Assembly (NCBI RefSeq): GCF_003966735.1
Contig: NZ_AP017378.1
Location: 1,101,501 to 1,165,500, forward strand
Direction of reading: 5' to 3'
Source: Desulfovibrio ferrophilus
GTDB taxonomy: Bacteria > Desulfobacterota > Desulfovibrionia > Desulfovibrionales > Desulfovibrionaceae
Length of the DNA: 64,000 nucleotides
Shown here: positions 25,800 to 34,968 of the stretch, in pieces
Layout of the letters: every line of letters begins with the position of its first letter
Position numbering within the stretch: position 1 is the stretch's first letter
Notes under the pieces: generated by a model
The model's input: the letters and a program-made list of their open reading frames with translations, nothing else
What the model was told of the DNA's origin: nothing
The model's database searches: none
Translations under genes and position numbers: made by a program

Positions 25800-26007
25800 C
25801 GTGGAGTGCACAGAGAACATTATCTGCGTTGTTGCTGCGGCGAATCCGAACCCTCGCGTACGTGAATCGGATTAGCCTTGCACCTCGCATCTAACGCCCT
25901 CTGCACCCTCCATCTGCCAGTAGAATTTTCAAAACGAAAAATAATTAATTAAGAACATTGAAAGAGAAAGATTCGAGCCAACAGGCGCCAGACGCCCGGA
26001 GGATAGC

Positions 26008-27027
26008 ATGAAAAAAGCCAGAATCGGCATCAACGGTTTCGGTCGCATCGGCCGCCAAGTGGTCAAAACCATTTGGCAGCATCATCGCGATACCATGGAG
26101 GTCGTGGCCGTCAACGACCTGTTCGATGTAAAAACCAACGCCCACCTGCTGCAACGTGACACCAATTACGGGACCTTCCCGGCCGAAGTGCGCGTTGAAG
26201 GTGACACCATCCTGGTTGGCGATGATTTTTCCATCAAAAGCCTGGCCGAACGCGATCCGCGCCTGATCCCCTGGGGAAAACTGGACGTGGATGTAGTCAT
26301 CGAGGCCACAGGTATTTTCCGCACCGGCCCCACCGCCTCACAGCATCTGGATGGCGGCGCCAAACGCGTGGTCATCTCCGCCCCGGCCAAGGAAGAAGAC
26401 ATCACTTTGGTCATGGGCGTGAACCATACGGACTACGACCCTGAAAAGCACTTCATCATCTCCAATGCCTCGTGTACCACCAACTGCCTTGCCCCTGCGG
26501 TCAAGGTCATGCATGAGGCCTTTGGGGTGAACAAGGGAGTGATGACCACCATCCACTCCTACACCAATGACCAGCGCATCCTGGACCTGCCGCACAAGGA
26601 CCTGCGACGTGCCCGTGCCGCGGCCTGCAACATGATCCCCACCACCACGGGCGCGGCCAAGGCAGTTTCTCTGGTGCTGCCGGAGATGAAGGGCCGGATT
26701 GACGGCTATTCCGTGCGCGTCCCCACCCCGACGGTGTCTCTTGTGGACTTTGTGGCCGTTCTGGACAAGGAAACAACCACCGAAGAACTGAAAGCGACTC
26801 TGAAGGCTGCCACTCAGGGTGAGTTGAAGGGCATCTTGGGTTACTCTGAACTCCCACTGGTGTCTTCGGACTTCATCGCGGACCCGCATTCGGGCATCGT
26901 GGAAGCCGATTTCACCATCGTTCAGGGGGGCACCCTGGCCAAGACCTATGTCTGGTATGATAACGAATGGGGCTATTCCTGCCGCATCGCCGACCTGATT
27001 GAATACATGCGCCAACAGGGGCTGTAA
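26008..27027 (+). CDS. gap: Glyceraldehyde-3-phosphate dehydrogenase (type I)
   Basis: 339 residues. NAD-dependent enzyme of glycolysis and gluconeogenesis that interconverts glyceraldehyde 3-phosphate and 1,3-bisphosphoglycerate. GINGFGRIGRQVVKT is the NAD-binding N-terminus. Cys156 in SNASCTTNCLAP is the catalytic thiolate. MTTIHSYTNDQ, PTTTGAAKAVSLVLPE and WYDNEWGYSCR are family signatures. AGGAG precedes the ATG. The upstream 80 bases are AT-rich and contain TAATTAATTA at 25942-25951, also found upstream of gltB. Confidence 0.98.
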   Translation: MKKARIGINGFGRIGRQVVKTIWQHHRDTMEVVAVNDLFDVKTNAHLLQRDTNYGTFPAEVRVEGDTILVGDDFSIKSLAERDPRLIPWGKLDVDVVIEATGIFRTGPTASQHLDGGAKRVVISAPAKEEDITLVMGVNHTDYDPEKHFIISNASCTTNCLAPAVKVMHEAFGVNKGVMTTIHSYTNDQRILDLPHKDLRRARAAACNMIPTTTGAAKAVSLVLPEMKGRIDGYSVRVPTPTVSLVDFVAVLDKETTTEELKATLKAATQGELKGILGYSELPLVSSDFIADPHSGIVEADFTIVQGGTLAKTYVWYDNEWGYSCRIADLIEYMRQQGL

Positions 27028-27094
27028 TTCCGGGGACAAAAGGCCTGGGGACTGAAGACCGTTACCAAATCAGTTCATCTCAATTCTACACAAC

Positions 27095-27126
27095 AAAAGG
27101 GGAACCGCGCAGCGGTTCCCCTTTTT
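27095..27126. terminator. Bidirectional terminator after gap
   Basis: Stem AAAAGGGGAACCGC/GCGGTTCCCCTTTT with a tiny loop. It lies between converging genes and has T runs on both strands. Confidence 0.9.
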
Positions 27127-27151
27127 CAATCCATCCCCGGAGAATATTATT

Positions 27152-27394
27152 TTAGGCGTATTCGATCTGCAGCCCGTCTTCAAACAGGGCCGTCAACTTG
27201 ACCTTCTTACCACTGGACTCAAATTCGTATTCATTGGCAGGGAACAGTTGGACCGTAGCTGTCCACTCGTCCCCGAAAAAGACATCCTTGGCCTCTCCGT
27301 TGCTTTCAAACCGTACTGTCTTGCCATCGTCGAATTTAAGAAATTCACCGTGACAAATCTTGCACGGAATGTCGGATTGCTTGTACTCGGACAT
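27152..27394 (-). CDS. Hypothetical small protein
   Basis: 80 residues, not recognised. It begins MSEYKQSDIPCKICHGEFLK with a CxxC pair followed by His, then alternating strands (KTVRFES, DEWTATVQLF, VKLTALFEDGLQIEY), so a small beta-rich, possibly metal-binding fold. A very strong AGGAGGG precedes the ATG, which supports expression. It sits convergent to gap and downstream of the transglutaminase-like lipoprotein gene. Confidence 0.7.
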   Translation of the reverse strand: MSEYKQSDIPCKICHGEFLKFDDGKTVRFESNGEAKDVFFGDEWTATVQLFPANEYEFESSGKKVKLTALFEDGLQIEYA

Positions 27395-27485
27395 GGCGAC
27401 CCTCCTACTGGGTTCCGGGGTTTATATGATATCTAACACACTGTCAGAAAAAGACAACCGAGTAGGAAACTATGGATTCTGCATA

Positions 27486-28835
27486 TTACTTATAACCCAA
27501 CGCTCTAAGCGCCGCCCGTTCCGCAAGTTGCCGTTCTGTCTCGTTGCTCACGCGATTCGACTTGATAATCTGAAGCGGCGTCATCATAGGCCCGGCTGGA
27601 AAACCCTCTGTCAGTTCCAAGCTCTGCGCCCAGACCAGAACAGCTGCGCGGACTTCGGGCTCGAGCAATAGCTTATACCCCATAAACTGCTTGGTATAGG
27701 CTCCGCGCCACATGCTGGGCGGTTCGTTGAAAATACGATTGGGCAATACATTGGTTACAAACTCGTTCCAGCTTTTTTCTTTTTCCGGTTTGGCCTTCGA
27801 GGTAGCCAAAGCCATGCGCACATTGTCCAGAGCCGAAGCCGGACGCAAAGAGGCCAATTCCTTATCCGAAAGATGAGTCACATAAGCACAATAGGCCTCG
27901 GCACGATACCCGGGAATAGCCAACAGATACGCTGCGACCTCTTTCCAGTTGCCTCTTGCCTGGGTCAAAACCCTGTCAGCGTCATTACGGCTACAGGCCA
28001 TCTTTCGCTGCGAGGCCATCCAGGCCAATGCCGAACCCTTGAGTGCCCTGTCCTGCTCCTCACGCCGCCTGTCTGCCGTCTCACGCGCGGCCAGGGGCAA
28101 ATCGGAGGAATCCATGGCGTTTACCAATTGCCATTGCCCATCCCAGTATTCAACGAGTCCAGCTCCATGGCCCCCTAGACGTGCAGGAACACACACGGCG
28201 CGCAGAGCACAAGTCAACAGCACCGCCAGTTCCTCACCACTCCCCTTGGAACAATTGACCGTGTCCACGGCAGCGGCCACGTACTCACGCGAAGGCTCAA
28301 AATGGGCCTGTTCGTATGTCCACAGACGAACCGCACGAACAGCTTCAGAAATGGAACCAAACTGCCCCAAACGAGGGGCGAGGTCATCGTACAAAGGCTT
28401 GCGCCAGGGGCGGAACATCTCGTGCCCCACGCGGTGCGGAACCACATAATTCAGGAACAGATCTTCGGACAACAGCGATCCCCAGGGCATGGTCTCGCGC
28501 GATGCATAGGCTTGCTCCAGATTGTCGACCAGTTCATTGATGTTCAATCCCGCCGCGTCGGCCAGACACATCTGTTGAACCTGCTTGGCAGCAGCATCAT
28601 ATTTGGGTGTCCCTTCTTCATAATTTTCGATGAAACCGCGGATCTGCCCACCGTTATTGCCGGCAGCCTTGACCACACGGGAAAGGGGCTCGGGCAGGCC
28701 TTCCCATATCTTGGGCGGTTCGGGGGCTTTTTCATCCACCATGAGCAACGTGTTCACCGTGCGGTTATCACAGGCACATAGCAACAAAGCCAGCATCAGG
28801 ACCACAAGCAGAGGAGACAATTGTTTCAGATTCAT
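27486..28835 (-). CDS. Transglutaminase-like lipoprotein (catalytic residues absent)
   Basis: 449 residues. The signal LLVVLMLALLLCAC ends in a lipobox. The region about 170-260 resembles a transglutaminase core: GSGEELAVLLTCALRAVCVPARLG matches the nucleophile helix plus the RaxGIPAR strand, and LVEYWDGQWQLVNAMD matches the His/Asp strand. The nucleophile position in GxCxExA reads Gly and the usual His is not evident, so it is probably a non-catalytic member. The C-terminal 200 residues are helical and unfamiliar. Orientation and a terminator separate it from gltB upstream. Confidence 0.7.
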   Translation of the reverse strand: MNLKQLSPLLVVLMLALLLCACDNRTVNTLLMVDEKAPEPPKIWEGLPEPLSRVVKAAGNNGGQIRGFIENYEEGTPKYDAAAKQVQQMCLADAAGLNINELVDNLEQAYASRETMPWGSLLSEDLFLNYVVPHRVGHEMFRPWRKPLYDDLAPRLGQFGSISEAVRAVRLWTYEQAHFEPSREYVAAAVDTVNCSKGSGEELAVLLTCALRAVCVPARLGGHGAGLVEYWDGQWQLVNAMDSSDLPLAARETADRRREEQDRALKGSALAWMASQRKMACSRNDADRVLTQARGNWKEVAAYLLAIPGYRAEAYCAYVTHLSDKELASLRPASALDNVRMALATSKAKPEKEKSWNEFVTNVLPNRIFNEPPSMWRGAYTKQFMGYKLLLEPEVRAAVLVWAQSLELTEGFPAGPMMTPLQIIKSNRVSNETERQLAERAALRALGYK

Positions 28836-28897
28836 GGAGCTTTTCTATCGTCCCGAAGCCAATACGGCAAGCCTCGAAACAAAACATTACACTCCAT

Positions 28898-28925
28898 TAA
28901 AAAAGCCCCTCCTAAGAGGGGCTTT
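28898..28925 (-). terminator. Terminator after the glutamate synthase large subunit gene
   Basis: The minus strand reads AAAGCCCCTC-TTAG-GAGGGGCTTTTTT, 50 bases past the stop codon. Confidence 0.85.
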
Positions 28926-28975
28926 GATATGCAATTCGATTCATCTGCAACCATCGGCTGCGATCGTGCGACGAC

Positions 28976-31900
28976 CTATTCCGCCTTGGGCGGGCGTTTG
29001 TGTGCCGGGACGATCATCACGAAACGGTGCCGTGCCTCGGACAGGAGTCTTTCCACTTCGCTGGCTTCGGCATCCTGAAAACTGGCTCGAAGCTCCTCGA
29101 CATAACCGGCGAGCAGCCCTTTGACCTCTTTAAGTCCATCATCACTGATAACCTCAATAGTGACATCTGCTCCAGTGGCCAATCGACGGGTCAAGGCAGC
29201 ACGCGTGAACCCGAACTCCGGGTACAGACACTGGAACACCACGCCACCGGTCATGCCGGAGCACAGCCAGGGGCCCGGGTCACCAAGGACAACAGCACGC
29301 CCACCAGTCATGTACTCGAAGGCAAAGCCTTTCAGATGGGCACGGGCCGCAATATTGCCCAATTCATCCCGAACGGGACTCGTGATGCGCGCTCCAAAAA
29401 TGGCATCAGCGCCGGACATGCGAATACAGGCCCGGGAATCAGCATAATTCTGCACCATCAGGCGCCCGCCAATAGCTCCGTAGGCAAAGCTCTTCCCTGT
29501 AGAACCATCCACGCGTCGCCCAAGCAGGTTCGCGCCCTTGAATACACCGAGCGCCCCACCGAAGCTGCCTTTGGCCGTGCCATCCTGTGTGCCTCCGTCC
29601 ACAATGGCCTCGATCCCCGGGATATTGAAGGCACACAGGCCATTGCCCGGAACGGAAGCGTCAAGGCGCAAACGTGCCGTACGTCCACCCTCGGAGCCAT
29701 ACTCGCGGACCATGGCTCCAGCCAGATACGTCCCCACGGCTCGGTCGACACTTCGCACATACTGATCCGTATAGCGGACTTCGGTGACTCCAGGATTTGC
29801 AAATTCTCCCAAGGCAATGTCTGAAATAAGTTTAGTCAGGTTATTCAATGGTTTGCGAAGACCACGAATGGCCCCGGCAGGGCCTACCGACCCGTCGATC
29901 GCCGGAGCTTCGAGCAAGGGATGACAATCAACTCGCTGCTGGTCGGAAATCTGCTCCAGCAGATCGGTTCGTCCGACGGCTTCGCTGACACTGGCAACGC
30001 CCAGTTCAGCCAGAATGCTACGCATCTCTTCACCAATGGAACGGAGCAAACGCGACAGATTGCCGGTTTCTTCACCAATCTGCACAACGCTGAAGTTCTT
30101 GACCCCACGCGCCTCGGCCTCGGCCTTGGTTCGCAGCTGGGTGGAAATCCCCTTGGGGCAGGTATCGAGATGACAACGCTGGCAACTGATACAGCCAACT
30201 CCCATCAAGGCAACGGTACCCATGCCCACGCGATTGGCGCCGAGCATGATCATTTTCAAGGCGTCCGCGCCGCTACGCAGGCCTCCATCGCACCACAGCT
30301 CGACCTCATCGCGCAGGCCGGATTCGATCAGCGCACGATGTGCTTGTGACACACCAATTTCGGCGGGCAGTCCCACATATTTCTTGGCATGTTCCCGAGC
30401 CGCGCCCGTGCCGCCATCGAATCCAGAGACGTTAACGATATCCGCCCCGGCTTTAGCGACGCCCACGGCAATGGTTCCCACACCGGAGGTCACCGGAATC
30501 TTGACGGAAACCTTTGCCTCGGGATTGGCGGTCTTCAGCTCCGTGATGATCTGGGCCAAATCCTCAATGGAATAAATGTCATGATGGTTGGACGGTGAGA
30601 TAAGCGCAATACCGGGTTTGCAATGACGAGCGGAACCCACCATCTCGGTCACCTTCTGACCGGGCAGATGCCCACCCTCACCGGGCTTGGCCCCCTGCCC
30701 TACCTTAATTTCAAGGAAGTCGGCAGAGTTCAGAAACTCCATGAAAACGCCAAAACGGCCCGAGGCGATCTGTTGTCCCCGATTATGACGATATTTGCCC
30801 ATCATATCCGGGATTTCACCGCCCTCGCCGTTCATGCAAATGATGTTGCACTGCTTGGCGGCCTCGGCATAGGTCCTGAACGAATTCTCGCCCTGAGAGC
30901 CAAAACTCATGGCCGGGATAAGCAGGGGCATATCGTGACGGCCAATGGACAGATCCACATCGCTCATGGCCAGCGGCTTGGCCTCTTCAGCTTTCTTAAA
31001 GCCCAACAAATGCCTGAGGGAAACTGGATTTTCCTGTTCTAATTCGCGCAGGCCATCGGCCATTTCGCGGAAACCGGCCTCGCCCACGGCAGCACGACGC
31101 AAGATTCGCCCAACCTTGGTGTTACGAGCGGGGTCACGCCAGAGTTTGGCGTCCTTGCCACTTGCCGCCAGTTCCACACGTTTTGCCGCCCGCTCTTCCA
31201 AAGAGGCAAAGGACAAACCGATCTTCTCCGCCTGGCAGAAGTTGGCACAGGCAAAGACCTTGGTCAGATCATCAGCCAGACCAATGGAAGCGAAAATGCG
31301 CCCATATCCACATAATTCGTGGATGCCCATGGTGGACATGACCTTTTCGATACCCTTTTGCAGCACGTCCATGGTGGTTCGTATCACCTGCTCGGCAGGG
31401 CGGGATTCCGTGGCGTGTTCGCGGGCCATGCGCCAGATCATATACGGGTTCAGGGCATCGGCTCCAAGCCCAAGCAGGAACATCACGTCATGCAGATTAC
31501 GAATCACCGCGGAGCGGACCACAAGCGAACACTTGCGACGGATACGACGCTGAGCAAAAGATTGCTCCACCCAGGCCACGGCCAAACCGGGATCGACATA
31601 GCAGCGTCCGTCCGAAAAACTGCGGGAGTCGTCCAGCACCACGACCACGGCCCCATCAGCAACAGCCTGCGCGCCTTCATCGGCCAGAGCGGCCAAACGC
31701 TTCTTGAGCTGGCCTTTGCCCGGCTTGAAGGTGGCGTCCAGAATGGCCACCCGCGAGGCGTCGCGCCCCTGTGCCGTGAAGAAATTGAGTACATCGTCGA
31801 TGGTCTGGGTCCCAAAGGCCCGAGCCAGCTTGGACAAGGCACTGCCACAGACCTCGGCATCCAGACAGCCGCCGAGCAACAACGGAGTCTTGAGTTCCAG

Positions 31901-33541
31901 GCCAACGGCAGCAGGTTTACCCTCTCCGTCCGCGGACGGGCGATCGCCCAGAATAGCGCGAGTGGTAAAGTGGTCGGCCTCGCGTTCCCTATCAATGGCC
32001 GGATTGGTGACAACAGCCACGTTTTCCTTAAAATATTCGGAAATATTGGGCATTCCCTTATTCAGACAAGCCAGAGGCCCCTGATATCCCATGGAACCGA
32101 TCACTGCCCGCCCGATGGTTGCCGTCTTCTTGCGAATGTCGACATCGTATTTCTGCCAGCCAAAAGCCGCCAAATAGCCGGGTTCGGTCAACTGTGCCGT
32201 CGGCACCCGCTTGCCTTGGGGCAAAAAGGATTCCAACCGGCGCTTGTCACCCTTCTGGTCCGGGATCGATTGATACAGTGCGTCCACGCAATCCAGAGCC
32301 TTACCCCGCTCGGCCATAAGCCCGGCAACACGCTTCTGGAACGAAGTGTAGTCAAAAACCACGGCGCGGCGGTCAGGCACTGACAGGATGGCGATCTTTT
32401 CGCCGGGAGCCAAAGGTTTGGGATCGGAGACGGTGTCTTCGATATCCACCACTCCTTTTTCAGAAGAAAGATAATAATCATAGTCGCTTTCACCAAACCA
32501 CAAAGGACGCAGCCCCAAAGCGTCCACACTGCCCATGCAAACCTGGCCCTGACGGGCAATGACGGCCGCAGGCCCCTGAGCAGAAGGCGGGAAAAACCAG
32601 CGGAAGAAGCCGTACGCCTTTTGCAGGGCCTCGGGATACTGCTCCACTTCGGTATGTACAGCCGGAAAGACCATGGCAAAGGCCTCCAGCGGGTCAAACC
32701 CATAGAGATTGATCAGCCCTTCCAGAATACGGTTCAGGTCTTGGGAATCCGAGCCGCCTGGCACGGGCTCGATATCCAGCACGCGGCCTGAACTGCGCAG
32801 GCGCTCGATGGTATTGATTTCGCCGTTGTGAGCCAGAATGGAAAAAGGCTGAGAGCGCTCCACGGTGGGCAACGTATTAGTAGAATATCGACTGTGTCCC
32901 ACGGTCATGCGCGAGCGGGCTTCCTCCAATTGCAATTCAGGATACACCCGAGGCAACAGGTCCGCGAGACCGCGAACCTTGTACACAACGCTATCGCGCG
33001 AGAGCGAAGCGATATGCAGGTCCTTCTCCGCACGCTCCAGCTGCATCTGAACATGGAACAAGCGCTTTTCGACGGTTTTCTTGCTGCCTTCCACCGGTGC
33101 AAGTCCAGCGACCTGCCAAAATAAGGGAGCCTCAGAACGGGCCATGGGCCCCAGTTCATCATCACGAGTCTGTCCCGTGAGTTCGGCCAGAAGTTCCACA
33201 CCGTTCTTGGTGAAGGTGTCCCGAATCATGGCCAGAATATCGTCAGTTCGGTCACGAATGCTATGGGGCAACAGGAAATGCCCAACGAAGAATCCTGCTG
33301 ACTCGGCCAGGTGCCTCGACAGCCCAGCCTCTTCAAGACGATGCCCCCACACCTCGCGCGGGATATCCGTCAAGATGCCGCAACCGTCACCCTCGTCATT
33401 GATGTCACCGGAACGGTGGGCCATCTTTTTCAAGGCTTCGATGGTCTTGACGATATTGGCGTGGGTCGCGTGTCCGCGCTTGTCCACGTAGGCGATAATG
33501 GCGCAGGCATCCTTTTCCTGGGCAATAAGCTGGCGAGTCAT
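28976..33541 (-). CDS. gltB: Glutamate synthase large subunit (full length)
   Basis: 1521 residues, the usual length of the bacterial alpha subunit. Cys13 in EKDACAIIAYVDKRG is the expected glutaminase nucleophile after propeptide removal. VGHSRYSTNTLP and LAHNGEIN complete that domain. The central domain, the FMN barrel (GQGAKPGEGGHLPG, VSGFDGGTGAA) and the 3Fe-4S cysteines CISCQRCHLDTCPKGIST follow. The C-terminus is a GXGXG domain (GSFGGALGVFKGANLLGRR). No small subunit gltD is adjacent, so it may use ferredoxin or a distant partner. It is the second, architecturally distinct glutamate synthase in the window. Confidence 0.96.
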   Translation of the reverse strand: MTRQLIAQEKDACAIIAYVDKRGHATHANIVKTIEALKKMAHRSGDINDEGDGCGILTDIPREVWGHRLEEAGLSRHLAESAGFFVGHFLLPHSIRDRTDDILAMIRDTFTKNGVELLAELTGQTRDDELGPMARSEAPLFWQVAGLAPVEGSKKTVEKRLFHVQMQLERAEKDLHIASLSRDSVVYKVRGLADLLPRVYPELQLEEARSRMTVGHSRYSTNTLPTVERSQPFSILAHNGEINTIERLRSSGRVLDIEPVPGGSDSQDLNRILEGLINLYGFDPLEAFAMVFPAVHTEVEQYPEALQKAYGFFRWFFPPSAQGPAAVIARQGQVCMGSVDALGLRPLWFGESDYDYYLSSEKGVVDIEDTVSDPKPLAPGEKIAILSVPDRRAVVFDYTSFQKRVAGLMAERGKALDCVDALYQSIPDQKGDKRRLESFLPQGKRVPTAQLTEPGYLAAFGWQKYDVDIRKKTATIGRAVIGSMGYQGPLACLNKGMPNISEYFKENVAVVTNPAIDREREADHFTTRAILGDRPSADGEGKPAAVGLELKTPLLLGGCLDAEVCGSALSKLARAFGTQTIDDVLNFFTAQGRDASRVAILDATFKPGKGQLKKRLAALADEGAQAVADGAVVVVLDDSRSFSDGRCYVDPGLAVAWVEQSFAQRRIRRKCSLVVRSAVIRNLHDVMFLLGLGADALNPYMIWRMAREHATESRPAEQVIRTTMDVLQKGIEKVMSTMGIHELCGYGRIFASIGLADDLTKVFACANFCQAEKIGLSFASLEERAAKRVELAASGKDAKLWRDPARNTKVGRILRRAAVGEAGFREMADGLRELEQENPVSLRHLLGFKKAEEAKPLAMSDVDLSIGRHDMPLLIPAMSFGSQGENSFRTYAEAAKQCNIICMNGEGGEIPDMMGKYRHNRGQQIASGRFGVFMEFLNSADFLEIKVGQGAKPGEGGHLPGQKVTEMVGSARHCKPGIALISPSNHHDIYSIEDLAQIITELKTANPEAKVSVKIPVTSGVGTIAVGVAKAGADIVNVSGFDGGTGAAREHAKKYVGLPAEIGVSQAHRALIESGLRDEVELWCDGGLRSGADALKMIMLGANRVGMGTVALMGVGCISCQRCHLDTCPKGISTQLRTKAEAEARGVKNFSVVQIGEETGNLSRLLRSIGEEMRSILAELGVASVSEAVGRTDLLEQISDQQRVDCHPLLEAPAIDGSVGPAGAIRGLRKPLNNLTKLISDIALGEFANPGVTEVRYTDQYVRSVDRAVGTYLAGAMVREYGSEGGRTARLRLDASVPGNGLCAFNIPGIEAIVDGGTQDGTAKGSFGGALGVFKGANLLGRRVDGSTGKSFAYGAIGGRLMVQNYADSRACIRMSGADAIFGARITSPVRDELGNIAARAHLKGFAFEYMTGGRAVVLGDPGPWLCSGMTGGVVFQCLYPEFGFTRAALTRRLATGADVTIEVISDDGLKEVKGLLAGYVEELRASFQDAEASEVERLLSEARHRFVMIVPAHKRPPKAE

Positions 33542-33730
33542 AAGCAGTCACTATCCTTCGACGATCGCAGTTTGTTCAAGAAATCCCAAGCCCCTTAAGA
33601 CGGGAAAATCCACCGCAGCGGTCCTCGCCTGGTGGATAAGCCTGGGGGCGGGCACCAGCCGACACCAAGTCGGCCAGTCCACACTAGCATTTCAAAGCGG
33701 CAACGACGAACAGAGAATGTCATCGCCTGT

Positions 33731-33746
33731 GAGTAATTAATTACTC
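33731..33746. promoter_or_regulatory. 16-bp perfect palindrome upstream of gltB
   Basis: GAGTAATT/AATTACTC. It is a possible repressor or activator operator; its TAATTAATTA core recurs upstream of gap at 25942-25951. Confidence 0.35.
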
Positions 33747-33957
33747 ATTCCGTATCGCCTCGTCAAACAGAACCTACATTTTTTGCAATTTTGGCATCCA
33801 GCACAGCACAAAAATGTATATCAATAGTTATTTCAGATTATTAGAGCACCTATCAGGCGATATGAAATACCCCACAAAAACACTCAAATGCTATAGGCAC
33901 AAGCTAGATATCAAAGACGAATACTCTTCTCTCCCAACGCTTTCCTTTTATAACTCA

Positions 33958-33986
33958 TTGTGAGATATAGAATAGCAAAGTCATAT
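33958..33986 (+). promoter_or_regulatory. Putative promoter of the accessory cassette
   Basis: TTGTGA at 33958-33963, a 17-base spacer and TCATAT at 33981-33986, about 40 bases ahead of the first cassette gene. Confidence 0.35.
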
Positions 33987-34027
33987 CTTGAAGTCATGAA
34001 TCATCACGTTCCAGGGGGGGAGAGATC

Positions 34028-34540
34028 ATGGGGATCTATGAAAAGCTACTTGAATTGTCGGATGCGCAGGGTGAGCCCGCGGCGCGTACAATTTCACAGG
34101 AAAAAATAATCAAATACGCCTGCATGGTCACACAGCTCTCCCAAGATCTGCCTGATCAAATCATCCAAAAGCTTCAAGCAGACAGCGAAATCCGCACCGA
34201 TTTCTTTACGCTGGTGAATGGCTGCACTCCAGACGATGACACTCAAAATGCCAGATCCCTGATGAAAACGTTGCAGAACACATCCCTGGGCAAGGCTCCT
34301 GTCATACTATCGATTATCATCACTTCAGGTTTCTTTCTCGTCCTCATTCTGGTCATCCTCTCAGCGACCCTGAACTTGAACCTCGGGGGCAACAAGGAGC
34401 TCGTATACCTGCTTGTGGGCACCATGACCGCCGGCTTCACTCAGGTCCTCAATTTCTGGCTGGGCTCCTCGAAAGGCAGCTCGGACAAAATGAGTCTGCT
34501 CTTTCACCAGTTTTCGAAAAAGCCCAAGACGGATCAATAA
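34028..34540 (+). CDS. Two-helix membrane protein, holin-like
   Basis: 170 residues. The first 88 residues are soluble and helical. Two transmembrane helices follow, about 91-113 and 124-146. The second runs into NFWLGSSKGSSDK (142-154), a motif I associate with small phage and prophage membrane proteins of the holin type (consensus like NYWFGSSxGSxxK). The soluble N-terminus is unusual for a simple holin. GGGGGAGAG precedes the ATG. It is first of a four-gene plus-strand group. Function unknown; a phage-derived lysis or membrane-sensing role is only inferred. Confidence 0.65.
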   Translation: MGIYEKLLELSDAQGEPAARTISQEKIIKYACMVTQLSQDLPDQIIQKLQADSEIRTDFFTLVNGCTPDDDTQNARSLMKTLQNTSLGKAPVILSIIITSGFFLVLILVILSATLNLNLGGNKELVYLLVGTMTAGFTQVLNFWLGSSKGSSDKMSLLFHQFSKKPKTDQ

Positions 34541-34611
34541 TGCAACCTCGTTGACGCAGAGAAATATCCCCTGCGACAACTACTTTCACTAAAATAAGGG
34601 AGGAGTGATCT

Positions 34612-34968
34612 ATGAGGAAAAAAGCCGTCATTGTGCTGATCCTTTTCATAATGGCAATCCTGTCTGGGTGCGCCATCGGCACCACCAAGCGTGATGATGG
34701 CAGTATCGTCCAGCATTATTTCGGATATGTCAGAGTCGTCACCCCTCCTACTGCTCCTGAGTCTGCAGATATCGTCGTAAACGATATCGAATGCTTCGGT
34801 CTTCACGCCTACAAAGGGTTCGGCTTGGGATACGTGCATCGTAGAAATGAAAGCATACCGGTCGATTGTAGACTTGTGATCAAAGTCAGCAATGAGGAAC
34901 AAATAAACCATGTCATGTCTGTATGGGGACCTATCCTCAAGGAGGGACTATGTGCCGTAGTCGAATAA
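34612..34968 (+). CDS. Hypothetical lipoprotein of the accessory cassette
   Basis: 118 residues. MRKKAVIVLILFIMAILSGC is a lipoprotein signal with a clear lipobox. The mature domain starts IGTTKRDDGSIVQHYFGYVRV, a short beta pattern, and continues with FGLHAYKGFGLGYVHRR and VDCRLVIKVSNEEQINHV. Not recognised as a named family. AGGAG precedes the start. The next lipoprotein gene overlaps its last 19 bases, so the two are probably translated together. Confidence 0.75.
   Translation: MRKKAVIVLILFIMAILSGCAIGTTKRDDGSIVQHYFGYVRVVTPPTAPESADIVVNDIECFGLHAYKGFGLGYVHRRNESIPVDCRLVIKVSNEEQINHVMSVWGPILKEGLCAVVE

Larger units (their letters stand above)
33542..34027. other. Divergent intergenic region, AT-rich on the right
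   Basis: The left part is the gltB upstream region and carries the perfect palindrome GAGTAATTAATTACTC at 33731-33746, about 190 bases before the gltB start. From about 33760 to 34000 the DNA is clearly more AT-rich than its surroundings. I see no gene, tRNA or attachment-site repeat. Confidence 0.5.
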
